DNA from: Mauremys mutica
Taxonomy: Eukaryota > Chordata > Testudines > Geoemydidae
Assembly (NCBI RefSeq): GCF_020497125.1
Contig: NC_059075.1
Coordinates: 108,787,222-108,851,221, forward strand
Length of the DNA stretch: 64,000 bases
Direction of reading: 5' to 3'
Positions 36,301-41,987 of the stretch are shown piece after piece (position 1 is the stretch's first letter; each line of letters begins with the position of its first letter). Both the position numbers and the translations under genes were made by a program. The notes under the pieces were generated by a model that saw nothing but the letters and a program-made list of their open reading frames with translations, made no database searches and was not told the origin of the DNA.

Positions 36301-39300
36301 GGACCAGAAAGAGGAGAGAGAAATTTTTATATACAGGGAGTAGAAGGAAATGAAAGAGAAAAATGCCAAGAATGTGAGCTCAGGAGCTGGGCTGGCTCCT
36401 AGCAGCTGAGGTTAGGCTTCTAGGGAGCCTGCTGAGGAAGAGACTCTTATGTAAGCTTAGTTAGGATAGGAACCGTGGGGTGAATTACATGGAATTCAGG
36501 GAGGAAATCTTGGCCGTGTCCCCTGAGAGCCCTACATCAGGCGTCGGACTGACTAGGATTCAACCCTGCCCTCCACCCCATCTCAGCACGACCTTTTGCT
36601 CACCCCTTTGTTCTGAGAGGTGTTTGCTTCCCTCTGCGCAGTGGTCATTATTGAGGACAAGAGTCACTCCCTCTTCATAATCTAGGGCATTAGAGTGCAG
36701 AGCTGGCAGAGAACAATACTCTGTGATGGGATAGCAGGATCCCTTGTGAGCACGCAAACTTAGGGTGTCCATATTTCCCCAAAAGAGAACGGGACACCCC
36801 CAACCAGTTGCCCAAGTCCATCGTCCCCACCCCCACCCCCATGCTGTTGCCGGTCACGGGAAACCCACACACACACATACACACTAGGCTGTTGCCCAGT
36901 TGCTGGAACCCAGCGGGTCCCCCCGCATGCTGGAATGCTGCTCCCCCCGCAGCCCTGCCTCCTCCCTCTCTGCTCTCCCCCTCTGCACCGCACCCCACTT
37001 TTTTGACAAAAGTGGACATTTGTCCTGTTTGCCCTTGCCAGCTGATCAAGTTAGCAAGAGCAAACGGGACAAATGCCTCCTTTTGGGGGAAAAAAAAAGT
37101 TGGGATGGCCGGGACAGGGCTTAAAAAAGGGACTGTTTGGCCAAAGTAGGACGTATGGTCACCCTACGCAAACCTCATATGGCAGCTCTGCACCTCACTG
37201 CTGCCGTGGCACAGGGCTCAGCCTGGGGCAGGAGGGAGGTTTCTTTTCTCTCTCCATTTCCCTAATCACTATCTATTTTATGACACCTTTATTTCTTTCT
37301 CAACTCCTTCCTTCCATTCAATTCTGTGTGCCTCTTCCTCACCCCGAAATAGCACAGAACAGGCGTTCGTAGGACTAGAGCTATTGGATCTTTGGTATGG
37401 ATGATCTCCCTTGTTTTGGACATAATCTGGCTTGGATTTCAGCTCTCAGGGGGAACAATGGGTCATATTCACCACTACGCTCTGGCTGTTTTATGCTGCT
37501 CTGGCCATGCACACTGGTGAATCTAGCCTTGTCTCTGGGAAGGATGAGAGGTCACATACGTGTGCCCAATGAGCAGAACATGGCAAGAAATGATCCATGA
37601 ACACTCACTTGACATTTTGAACTAGCCCTCTGACTTTTTCATTCACTTTCTGTAAGCATGCAGGCGAGTCAGGTTACTGGCAGGAACGTTGGGAAGAAGT
37701 GATGACTAGTAATGACTATGGCAGAACACTCATGGAAAGCTACTTCTCAATTGGCTAGTCCAAAGAGTTCACTCCAGAGCCATGATTACATTCATCCCAA
37801 AAGGAAATCACATAACCTAAATGTGTCCCAAACAAAACAGCTCATGTTCTGAATTGCCAGTCTCCTGTGCTAGGAATGATACCAGCAGCAAACCGTTTAC
37901 AGGTCTCTTATAGATTGAAAATGGCTCCGGTAAACCACGGAGTGGAGAGTTTCAAACAGTGAACAAATCTGTGGGAAATCATGACTTGTTCCCAGGTGAT
38001 TTGGGAACAGAAAAGAGGACTACATTCAATGAATACTAGCTCTGCTAGTAAGATGTTCTCTTCCCCTGAACCTGGCCCCTCTAAGCTTTCTTCTACAGTA
38101 GATGTAACCCTTAGGCTATTTTGTTTTTCTTCCTTAAAATTTCCCACCATTGTTCTAGCTCTGGGGTTCTCAGTCTTTCCCCTACCAGGACCCCACCAAG
38201 CACTCTCCCTGCTATCTACCCAGGACCCACTTCTCTTTACCAGTATGGGAAGGGCAAGGTGGTCAGCACCCCCAACACCTGATCAGGACCCCAAATGTGA
38301 GAACCTCATGCTCTAGTACATTGCGGGAGCAATGGTGGAAGAATTAGTGCAGAGAGACTGCAGACAGCTTACCCATGCTCAGAGCAGGTCCATATGACAA
38401 TGGTTTACTCCTCATTGGCTCATCTGTGCTGGTGCTCCCCATGTTGCTACTTTGAACTGCACTAGAGTTGCTGTGGGGAACTGCAAGGTGAGCACGCTGG
38501 AGTGCGTGAGGCCTATGAGAGTGTAGATGGGAAGGTCCAGCTTTGTACTGCCTGAGCCCACGTCGCTTGTATCTTCTCTGTCACCAGGACCTGATGACTC
38601 AGAATGGAATAAGCTACGTCCTCAACGCCAGCAACTCCTGCCCCAAGCCAGACTTCATCTGTGACAGTCACTTCATGCGCATTCCTGTCAATGACAACTA
38701 CTGTGAGAAGCTGCTTCCCTGGCTGGACAAGTCCATTGAGTTCATTGGTGAGGCATCTCCCTGGCAATCTGGGCCTTTATTTACTTCTTCCAGCTCCAGT
38801 CTTGATTTTGCTGTGGTGGCCCCAGACATTGAGAGCTGGACTCTTCACTCCTTGCCTGTCCCAGCCAACAAAACCCAGGCTTTTCTTCCCCCAACTCCTC
38901 TCTTCGTCCAGAGAGCCCTTGTCCCTTCACCCACAGTGAAACATGCACACTCAGCCACTAGGAGAAGCCTTTCCTCCCCTAGAAAACCTGGCACCTCAAC
39001 CAGCATCAAAGTCATTTGAAAGTGTGACCTTTGCCACAGCCAGCTAGTTGTGCAAATGATAATACTTTGCACTCCTGTAAGACAGCCTTTTATCTGAGGG
39101 TCTCAGTGAGAAACAAAGGCCAGTGTCCTTATGTTATACATGGGGAAATGGGGACACCGAGAGGCGCAGAGACTAGCCCAGGTCACATAACGAGTCACTG
39201 GCAAAGCCAGGGGGAGACCCAGGAGTCCTGCCTCCCACTCCTCTGCACTGGCCACTAGACATACAGCCTCACAAAGATGTTACACAGGGACAGAGGATGA

Positions 39301-41266
39301 AATGACTCTGTCCAGCCTCTAGGGGCACCCCTCTGAAAGCTGTTCTTTCTGTACCATGCTGTAGACAAGGCCAAGGTATCCAGCTGCCAAGTGATAGTGC
39401 ACTGCTTGGCAGGGATCTCCAGATCAGCCACCATTGCCATCGCCTACATCATGAAGACCATGGGCATGTCTTCAGACGATGCCTACAGGTAGGTGCAACT
39501 GGATGAGGGGAATGAGGAAGTACGTGAATGTACCCCTGCTCTAGTAAAGGGAAGCAGGCTGGCGCAGGCAGAGAGAAGCTGTCAGAAAGGGTTTCAAAGC
39601 ACTGCTTTGAATGAATTTTCTGAGTGCTAGTGGATTACACGCTGCTAGGCTGACACTGGGCCCCGGGTGGGGTATATGCTTTGTGCCCTACCACAGAGCA
39701 GTGCCCGTGCACACCCCTCATTGCTTCCCCAGTCAAAGGAAATGAATGGCTCAGCTTCAAGAAGCAAAACCCTTTACTAGGTTGAAAGCTGGTGTAGGCT
39801 GGCCTAGCAGCAGGTTGGTGCTGCCCTACATTCATGGGAGGTGGAGGGCTGTCCTTCAGGAGCAGTTTTGAAATATCACAGTGGACTGCATGCCATGGGG
39901 GTGGGGGGCTGCCCATGGGAAAGTAGAGTGAGGTGGTAAATTTCCTAGAGCCTGAGCAGTCCTGGCTTTCTCTGCAGACTGCCCTGTGGCATTGTGGATA
40001 GCCCATCACCTGTTTCTTTCTGAGCTTTTGGTAGAATGCACTAGCTTCTCCCACTGAGGAGGCCGGCAGAGCTAAGGTAGCCTAGCTGGTGGGCCAAAGA
40101 CCAGGTGACGACCCCATCTGTTTGTCTACCCTTGCAGGTTTGTCAAAGACCGGCGCCCATCCATATCGCCCAACTTCAACTTCCTGGGCCAGCTCCTGGA
40201 GTACGAGAGGAGCCTGAAGCTCCTCAAGGCCTTGAAGGCCCAAGGTGATAGGAGTGAGGGGGATGCCCAGCTAGACCCGGCTGAAGTGCCTGAGAGCAAC
40301 AGGCACCTGAAGCTTTCTACCTCAGAAAAGGCCGAGGACATATCGAAAAGCACAAGCTTGGCACCCTCCCGCAGTGAGCCAGCAGGAGCTCCCAAAATTG
40401 TCTCACCCACAGCACTACAGCAAGGACTCAACGGCCTACACCTGTCCTCGGAGCGCATCCAAGACACCAACCGGCTAAAGCGCTCCTTCTCCCTGGACAT
40501 CAAATCAGCCTACTCCCCCAGCCTGAGGCAGGACACCCCAGGCCCCGCTGACACCGGGGAAGCCCCCAAGCTTTGCAAGCTGGACAGCCCTTCTGGACCT
40601 AACGGCTTGTGCCAGTTCTCGCCCGTGCCGGATAGTCCCGACTGGCCCAGTGGGCCGGACTTCCTGCTGGAAGCCAAGGTGAGGCAGAGGCGGAAACACA
40701 GGCATCAGGCAGGCTCCCCTGCCCACGGGATGAGCCTCAATTTCAGCGGGGTGTGTGCCATGCACAAAAGCACCAGCGTGGAGGACAATCTCAAGCAGAC
40801 ACTGCGGCTGAGCCTCCCTGGCGTGGGACAGCAGCCCACACAGCCAGCTGCGGCACCAAACTCTGCCGGCGGAGGGGGGGTAGGCGCCTGGGGTGTGCAT
40901 TTGGAATCACCCAGCACCCCGTCGTCGGAGAACCCCTGGTACTTTGGCACAGACTCGGCAGTGGGCAGCGGCAGTGGCGGAGGGAGCGGGGCCTTGTTTG
41001 CCAGTGCTGCCTCATACTCCTCTTTCAGCTGCAGCACCCTGCAGGGCAGCTGCGAGATCAGGTTGAGGGACAAGCAGAGGGCGGAGCAGAGGGACGGGCG
41101 GCACAGCTGGCACGAGGATGCTGCCGCAGAGAAGCAGTTCAAGAGGAGGAGCTGCCAGATGGAGTTCGAGGAGACCATGTCAGAGGGCAGGTCCCGGGAA
41201 GACCTGGGCAAAATAGGCAAACAGTCTAGCTTTTCGGGCAGCATGGAGATCATTGAGGTGTCCTGA
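260..41266 (+). CDS. DUSP8: DUSP8, dual-specificity MAP kinase phosphatase (partial; five 3' coding exons)
   Basis: Joined exons 260-398, 35085-35251, 38588-38747, 39365-39488 and 40138-41266 give an open frame of 572 residues plus stop. Intron phases are 1, 0, 1 and 2, and all are GT-AG. The order is: C-terminal half of the rhodanese/CH2 domain (residues 1-47), linker, dual-specificity phosphatase domain (about 62-205), then a long low-complexity tail. D138 in the VNDNY loop is the expected general acid; C169 and R175 in [10 protein letters not shown] form the P-loop. DUSP8 dephosphorylates phospho-Thr/Tyr of JNK and p38. DUSP16 is the nearest paralogue, but the tail words [11 protein letters not shown] and [13 protein letters not shown], and the length, fit DUSP8. 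About 75-80 N-terminal residues, including the start codon and kinase-interaction motif, lie upstream of the window. Confidence 0.96.
3395..3705 (+). repeat. Degraded SINE fragments, MIR-like
   Basis: Words such as TTTTGCCCTCTGTGCAATGG (MIR core) and, further on, GTACAGTGCCTAGCACAAGG with GGCCTTGATTTTAGTTGG (the 3' tail typical of reptile SINEs) occur in order. The middle is diverged. Confidence 0.5.
4756..5013. mobile_element. Short terminal-inverted-repeat element
   Basis: The left end AGGAGATATGCCAGCACTCG pairs imperfectly with the right end CCAGCGTAGACATAACCT. No coding capacity. It resembles the small DNA transposon remnants that end in GTAGACAT and recur in this window (8184, 7534). 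Confidence 0.45.
6195..6445 (+). repeat. tRNA-derived SINE with AT-rich tail
   Basis: A MIR-type core (CATAAGTCACTTCATCCTCT, GTCTGTAAAATGGGGATAAT) is followed by the GACTGAAAGCTTGTTAGGAC / CTTAGCACAGTGGGGTCCTC tail and an (ATT)n tail. The same tail occurs at 54585-54853. Confidence 0.65.
7534..7746. mobile_element. MITE-like element with terminal inverted repeats
   Basis: The left end AGGCCTTGTCTGCACTG is nearly the reverse complement of the right end CAGTGTAGACAACACTT. The interior is non-coding. Confidence 0.5.
8118..8183 (+). repeat. MIR fragment cut off by a DNA element
   Basis: GGCGAGTCACTTCCCCTCTC and TGTGCCTGGG match the MIR core, which stops where the element at 8184 begins. Confidence 0.5.
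8184..8716. mobile_element. MITE-like element split by a later hAT insertion
   Basis: The left part, 8184-8447, starts AGTAGATCTACACTGCGATC. The right end, 8690-8716 (TTTTATTGCATTGTAGACATAC), is its imperfect reverse complement. The segment between them is the separate element at 8448-8681. Confidence 0.5.
8448..8681 (-). mobile_element. GC-rich hAT-type MITE, copy 1 (CAGGGG... family)
   Basis: Flanked on both sides by GTGCCGCA (8440-8447 and 8682-8689), an 8-bp target duplication as in hAT elements. The interior matches, in opposite orientation, the copy at 58799-59101 (shared GCCGCCCTCACAG / GGTGGCGCACCTGCGGGAGG type sequence). The right terminal repeat seems lost. The several open frames here are by-products of the GC-rich palindromic sequence. 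Confidence 0.7.
8778..9175. mobile_element. GC-rich hAT-type MITE with perfect 8-bp target duplication
   Basis: Ends CAGGGCCGCC and GGTGGCCCTG are inverted repeats. CTCCTCAG occurs immediately outside both ends (8770-8777, 9176-9183). The interior is very GC-rich, with internal repeats of GGGTCTTCGG(T/C)GGCAAT and their inverse. Long open frames on both strands are composition artefacts. Confidence 0.8.
9542..9555. promoter_or_regulatory. Perfect 14-bp palindrome containing TTACGTAA (PAR-bZIP/C-EBP type site)
   Basis: GCATTACGTAATGC reads the same on both strands. The centre is the high-affinity site of PAR-bZIP factors and NFIL3. A CRE-like TGACATCA lies about 50 bases upstream. Function is inference. 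Confidence 0.35.
10441..10570. repeat. Partial MITE-like sequence
   Basis: Begins AGGCCTCGTCTATGCTGAGG, like the left end of the element at 7534. No right end found. Confidence 0.3.
11305..11668 (+). mobile_element. Old CR1 LINE, first part (ORF2 region)
   Basis: Degraded CR1 coding sequence: order and wording (GACTTTCCAAAGGCCTTTTT, GGAGCTGGCTGAGAGGCAGG, ATATGCTCATCGGTGACCTG) fit the C-terminal reverse transcriptase region. It breaks at 11668 where a hAT element is inserted, and resumes at 13395. Confidence 0.65.
11669..13386 (-). mobile_element. AT-rich 1.7-kb hAT element with transposase remnant
   Basis: Starts CAGGGTGGAT and ends with ATCCACTCTG, an inverted repeat with one mismatch. Flanks AGCGGGAC and AGAGCGAT are a worn 8-bp duplication (5 of 8). 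It is much more AT-rich than its surroundings. A transposase fragment is on the minus strand (12269-12478). It interrupts a CR1 copy. Confidence 0.75.
12269..12478 (-). pseudogene. hAT transposase C-terminal dimerisation domain (remnant)
   Basis: Minus-strand frame from 12478 to a stop at 12271-12269, 69 residues. It contains [19 protein letters not shown] and then [14 protein letters not shown], the classic hATC dimerisation motif near the C-terminus of hAT transposases. Directly upstream, in another frame (12480-12640), is [14 protein letters not shown]...[15 protein letters not shown], so the reading frame is shifted between the two pieces. The rest of the transposase is missing or unreadable, so the copy is dead. 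Confidence 0.75.
13395..14282 (+). mobile_element. Old CR1 LINE, second part
   Basis: Resumes CR1 coding wording (GTGCTGGCAGATGAAATTCA; GTGAGGAGAGACTGGAACTG; TTCACACAGAATTTAGGCAA) on the other side of the hAT element and ends GTCTGATCTGGTATGGCAGT, the CR1 3' region. A stretch of 14 A at 13717-13730 lies inside. Confidence 0.7.
14459..14809. mobile_element. hAT-Charlie-like MITE
   Basis: Terminal inverted repeats CAGGGGTTCTCAACC and GGTTGAGAACCATTG, flanked by CTATGTAG and CTCTGTAG (8-bp duplication, 7 of 8). These ends are typical of the Charlie group. The interior (from about 14547) may hold a second small repeat. Confidence 0.85.
15628..15750 (+). repeat. Dispersed amniote repeat (GTAGCACCTAGGAG family)
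   Basis: Wording TTGTAGCACCTAGGAGATCC, GGACCCCATTGTGCTAGACA, CCCCAAAGAGCTAGTCTA. Related copies are at 19764-19870 and 34962-35066. Confidence 0.6.
17400..18480. repeat. Possible unclassified dispersed element (LTR-like?)
   Basis: A moderately AT-rich stretch with an AATAAA-bearing end (CAATAAAGTTCGGTCAGG near 18400) and no coding exon. Its style recalls LTR-type sequence, but no paired LTR, primer site or polyprotein was found. Weak call. Confidence 0.2.
18571..18590 (+). repeat. (AAAAAG)n microsatellite
   Basis: Three consecutive AAAAAG units plus AA. Confidence 0.9.
19764..20029 (-). repeat. Composite: GCACCTAGG-family repeat followed by MIR
   Basis: GGAGCACCTAGGTGACCCAA through CCTACAGTCTAAATAGACAA, then a minus-strand MIR core (TTTTACAGATGGGGGAACTG, ACCCAAGGTCACATAGGAAG). 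Confidence 0.65.
21003..21100 (-). mobile_element. CR1 LINE 3' end fragment
   Basis: TCATAGATTTCAAGGCCCAC, ATCATGTAGCATAGGACAGA and CATAGGATTTCACATACAGT follow the order of a reverse-complemented CR1 3' terminus. Confidence 0.6.
21307..21363. repeat. Imperfect hairpin
   Basis: Left arm CTACACTACATGATGGAAGC pairs with the right arm GCTTCCCCCATCATCGTGTC...AGTGTAG around a short TTTT-bearing loop. Probably a foldback element end. Confidence 0.5.
22381..22476 (+). repeat. MIR, 5' tRNA-like part
   Basis: CATGGTTAGAGCACTGACTC (A-box side) and GTGGGTTCAAGTCCTTGCCC (B box), then GACCCTGGGCAAGTCATTC. It stops where the element at 22477 starts. Confidence 0.7.
22477..22735. mobile_element. MITE-like element with terminal inverted repeats
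   Basis: Ends AGCAGGTCTATACATAAAAC and GTTTATAGTGTATATCTGGC are imperfect inverted repeats. It abuts a truncated MIR. Confidence 0.55.
23257..23478 (-). repeat. MIR SINE, near full length
   Basis: Minus-strand MIR: CCATTTTGCAGATGGGGAGT, AGACTAAGTGACTTCCCCAA, GGTCACACAGGCAGTCCATG, ending near GTGCCCTAACTGCTGGACCA. Confidence 0.8.
24000..24349 (+). promoter_or_regulatory. Possible promoter and 5' UTR for the candidate alternative exon
   Basis: This is single-copy-looking sequence without recognisable repeats, directly upstream of the GC3-rich open frame. It has a few CpG-bearing words (CTCGCGGGAG near 24127, GCGCAC near 24143), a C tract, a T tract and no clear TATA box. The T tract followed by CCAG at 24291-24294 also resembles a splice acceptor. 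An exon starting there (173 bp) would not keep frame between the 260-398 and 35085-35251 exons, so a transcription start fits better. Confidence 0.25.
24350..24467 (+). CDS. Candidate alternative first coding exon of DUSP8 (no rhodanese domain)
   Basis: The open frame starts at ATG 24350, after an in-frame TAG at 24185-24187, and runs 39 codons to a GT donor (CGAG|GTTTGT). From the eighth codon on, 29 of 31 codons end in G or C, unlike the surrounding intron and like the DUSP8 exons. It ends in phase 1, the phase needed to join the exon at 35085 as ...[12 protein letters not shown]. The peptide is acidic ([11 protein letters not shown]) and then basic ([10 protein letters not shown]). I do not recognise it in a named protein. 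Alternatives are a first exon of another gene on this strand, such as a distal promoter of a downstream neighbour, or a chance open frame. Downstream in-frame ATGs (24365, 24395) could also serve as starts. Confidence 0.42.
26236..26400 (+). mobile_element. CR1 LINE ORF2 fragment
   Basis: TGAGGCCACATCTGGAATGC and following sequence match the order of the CR1 segment encoding the C-terminal reverse transcriptase region. Heavily diverged. Confidence 0.5.
26564..26687 (+). mobile_element. 124-bp hAT-like MITE, TAGGGTGACC family, copy 1
   Basis: Starts TAGGGTGACCAGAT and ends with a worn inverse (AGTCACCATA). Flanks CCCCCTGC and TCCCCAGC match at 6 of 8 positions. The reverse complement of its interior is the copy at 33260-33382. 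Confidence 0.75.
27318..27434. repeat. 117-bp foldback (palindromic) element
   Basis: The left arm (CCAATTCAGCAAGGTACTTA...CACATGCCTAA) is the near reverse complement of the right arm (TTAGGCATGTG...ATATCTTGCTGAATTG), around a centre containing TTGACTTCAGTGGGAC. Confidence 0.8.
28407..28476. repeat. Half-degraded foldback element
   Basis: Contains GAAGTCAGTGGGAGTTTTCC and CCAATGGGAGCAGGACCAAG, the usual central words of the palindromic families in this window. Confidence 0.4.
29290..29352 (+). mobile_element. Possible CR1 3' end remnant
   Basis: GGATTGGATGGCCCAATTGG followed by TACTGTTCCAAAATTCT resembles a short CR1 terminus. Confidence 0.4.
29443..29524. repeat. 82-bp foldback element
   Basis: GGGCCAGATCTTCAGCTGGT at the left pairs with GTGCCAGCTGAGGACAGTGGC at the right, around CTCCATTGACTTCAG. 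Confidence 0.65.
30332..30560 (+). repeat. tRNA-derived SINE (MIR-like), near full length
   Basis: GGGGCCTAGTAGTGAAAGCA (A-box side), AGGGTTCTGTTCCCAGACTT, then TTGAGCAAGTCACTTAGGCA and TCTGTTTCCCCATCTGCTAA. Confidence 0.75.
31440..31560. repeat. Partial foldback element related to 27318-27434
   Basis: GCATGCTTAAAGTTAAGCAT (self-complementary) and GTGCTTAGGTGCTGTGTTGTG are worn forms of the same words. Confidence 0.45.
33260..33382 (-). mobile_element. 123-bp hAT-like MITE, TAGGGTGACC family, copy 2 (inverted)
   Basis: Intact inverted ends TAGGGTGACCAGAT and ATCTGGTCACCCTA, flanked by ATTTAGAC and TTTTAGCC (6 of 8). Internally it is the reverse complement of the copy at 26564-26687. Confidence 0.85.
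33741..33945 (+). repeat. MIR-like SINE
   Basis: TGTGGCCTAGCAGAGGTGTG, CCATTCCCGGCTCTGCCACT, TGTCGCTTCACCTCTCTGAG and CCCCATCTGCAAAACGAACT occur in MIR order. Confidence 0.7.
34400..34412 (+). repeat. G13 homopolymer
   Basis: Thirteen consecutive G residues. A second G-rich tract (GGGGGGGGTGGTGGTGGTGG) lies near 5378-5402. Confidence 0.9.
34962..35066 (+). repeat. Dispersed repeat directly upstream of a DUSP8 splice acceptor
   Basis: AGCACCAAGAAGCCCTAACC, CAGGACCCCATTGTGCCAGG and GAGTTTACATAGTCTAAAT match the family at 15628-15750. It ends 18 bases before the exon at 35085. Confidence 0.65.
35085..35251 (+). CDS. DUSP8: DUSP8 exon: linker and start of phosphatase domain
   Basis: The acceptor is TCTGCAG at 35078-35084 and the donor is AAG|GTACGG. 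The exon enters in phase 1 (the first two bases complete a Gly codon) and leaves in phase 0. It encodes [16 protein letters not shown], a linker, then [18 protein letters not shown], the first strand of the dual-specificity phosphatase fold. A repeat of the family seen at 15628-15750 ends about 18 bases upstream of this exon, so the acceptor region abuts transposon-derived DNA. The phase of this exon also matches the candidate alternative first exon at 24350-24467. Confidence 0.97.
35252..38587. other. DUSP8: DUSP8 intron (3.3 kb)
   Basis: It contains a 406-bp hAT-like element (36761-37166) and a purine-rich stretch around 35640-36380. A 143-codon open frame at 35737-36168 is there, but its Lys/Arg/Gly-rich composition looks like translated purine-rich DNA, not a protein. 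Confidence 0.85.
36761..37166. mobile_element. 406-bp hAT-like MITE in a DUSP8 intron
   Basis: Ends TAGGGTGTCCATA and TATGGTCACCCTA are inverted repeats. Flanks CGCAAACT and CGCAAACC are an 8-bp duplication (7 of 8). The ends resemble the 124-bp family at 26564 and 33260, but the interior differs. Confidence 0.85.
38588..38747 (+). CDS. DUSP8: DUSP8 exon: phosphatase core with general-acid loop
   Basis: The acceptor is CACCAG at 38582-38587 and the donor is ATTG|GTGAGG. The exon enters in phase 0 and leaves in phase 1. It encodes the stretch starting [18 protein letters not shown], followed by the [17 protein letters not shown] segment. The Asp of VNDNY is the expected general acid of the dual-specificity phosphatase reaction. 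The exon closes with the helix LDKSIEFI. No frameshift or stop interrupts it. Confidence 0.97.
38748..39364. other. DUSP8: DUSP8 intron (617 bp) with MIR fragment
   Basis: A short intron, a quarter of which is an old MIR copy on the minus strand (39122-39262). The 5' part (38748-39020) stays open in the reading frame of the preceding exon up to TGA at 39017-39019. Retention or read-through past the 38747 donor would truncate the phosphatase before its catalytic Cys. Confidence 0.8.
39122..39262 (-). repeat. MIR SINE in a DUSP8 intron
   Basis: ACATGGGGAAATGGGGACAC, GCCCAGGTCACATAACGAGT and GGAGACCCAGGAGTCCTGCC, minus-strand MIR. Confidence 0.75.
39365..39488 (+). CDS. DUSP8: DUSP8 exon: catalytic P-loop
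   Basis: The acceptor is GCTGTAG at 39358-39364 and the donor is CAG|GTAGGT. The exon enters in phase 1 and leaves in phase 2. It encodes [20 protein letters not shown] and continues [22 protein letters not shown]. The nucleophilic Cys codon is at 39403-39405 and the invariant P-loop Arg lies six residues further on, matching the CX5R signature, so the catalytic machinery is intact. The flanking introns are short (617 and 649 bp). Confidence 0.97.
39489..40137. other. DUSP8: DUSP8 intron (649 bp)
   Basis: Bounded by GTAGGT and CTTGCAG. No repeat or further exon recognised. Confidence 0.85.
40138..41266 (+). CDS. DUSP8: DUSP8 terminal coding exon: end of phosphatase domain and long C-terminal tail
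   Basis: The acceptor is CTTGCAG at 40131-40137; the first base completes an Arg codon (phase 2). The exon opens with [20 protein letters not shown], the last helices of the catalytic domain. A tail of about 340 residues follows, rich in Ser, Pro, Gly and charged residues. Recognisable tail islands are [30 protein letters not shown], a Gly/Ser run (SGSGGGSG), [15 protein letters not shown] and the C-terminus [13 protein letters not shown]; the stop is TGA at 41264-41266. The tail is specific to the DUSP8/DUSP16 branch and is probably disordered and regulatory. Islands conserved in an otherwise drifting tail suggest short binding or phosphorylation motifs. Confidence 0.97.
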
Positions 41267-41948
41267 CATTCATCCTGGGGCATTGGAGAGTGAGATATTT
41301 AACTGGGAAGAGGCCAGGTGGGGGTGGGGAGGGGACAGTATTTATACCCGTGTGTGTATTCGCAGGTGCACACACGCCAAAATGAAACAAAGATGAATGA
41401 ATCCAAAGTCAGGAAACATGACTGTGCATGCTTAGTGCCCCTCCCCCTTGCTCTCTTTTTCCCCTTCCCCACCCTGGCTGCATTCCCTTTTGGGAGGGAC
41501 GAGCCTATTAACCCTTTCACCCCTGGATTCTCTGCCCCCTGGGCAGAAAGTGACTCGCTGGGGTGATGGAAGAGCGGATCTTTGACTGAAGTAGAGGAGA
41601 TGCTCGTCATATCTGAGCACCCCAGCGGTGTCATTCTCAGCTTAAAATTCTGAGCGGGGTTTAATATTTTCTCTGCAGATGTGCAGTCAAAAAGTAGGGG
41701 TGTCTTCATTTAGAAGAGAGCGTTATCCTGACCAATGGGAAATGGCAGAGGCTTTGCTCACTCCAGCTCTCCGTCCTTTTGTACCAGGGTGGGGGATGGA
41801 ATGTAGGTGGCTCCCTCCCAAGGGTGGGGTGGGTACATTTGCATTAGCTCCTCCCCCTCAGCCTTTTTCTCATCCTGGTGCACTAAGCATGCTCTGCCTG
41901 TGTTTTTTCTGGCTAAGTATCTTAATAATGCTGCACTACCGCAGCCCT

Positions 41949-41987
41949 ATACATATATAAATATATATTATATATAATATAAAAAAA
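41949..41987 (+). repeat. (TA)n-rich tract in the DUSP8 3' UTR
   Basis: A run of TATATA words ending in an A run. An AU-rich stretch follows to about 42100. Confidence 0.85.

Noticed and set aside
40753..41229. 158-codon + frame overlapping the DUSP8 tail in another phase
   Set aside because: Shadow frame with no family resemblance.
40705..41283. Minus-strand frame of 192 codons opposite the DUSP8 terminal exon
   Set aside because: It is the shadow of a GC3-rich exon. The + strand protein is DUSP8 with matching splice phases.
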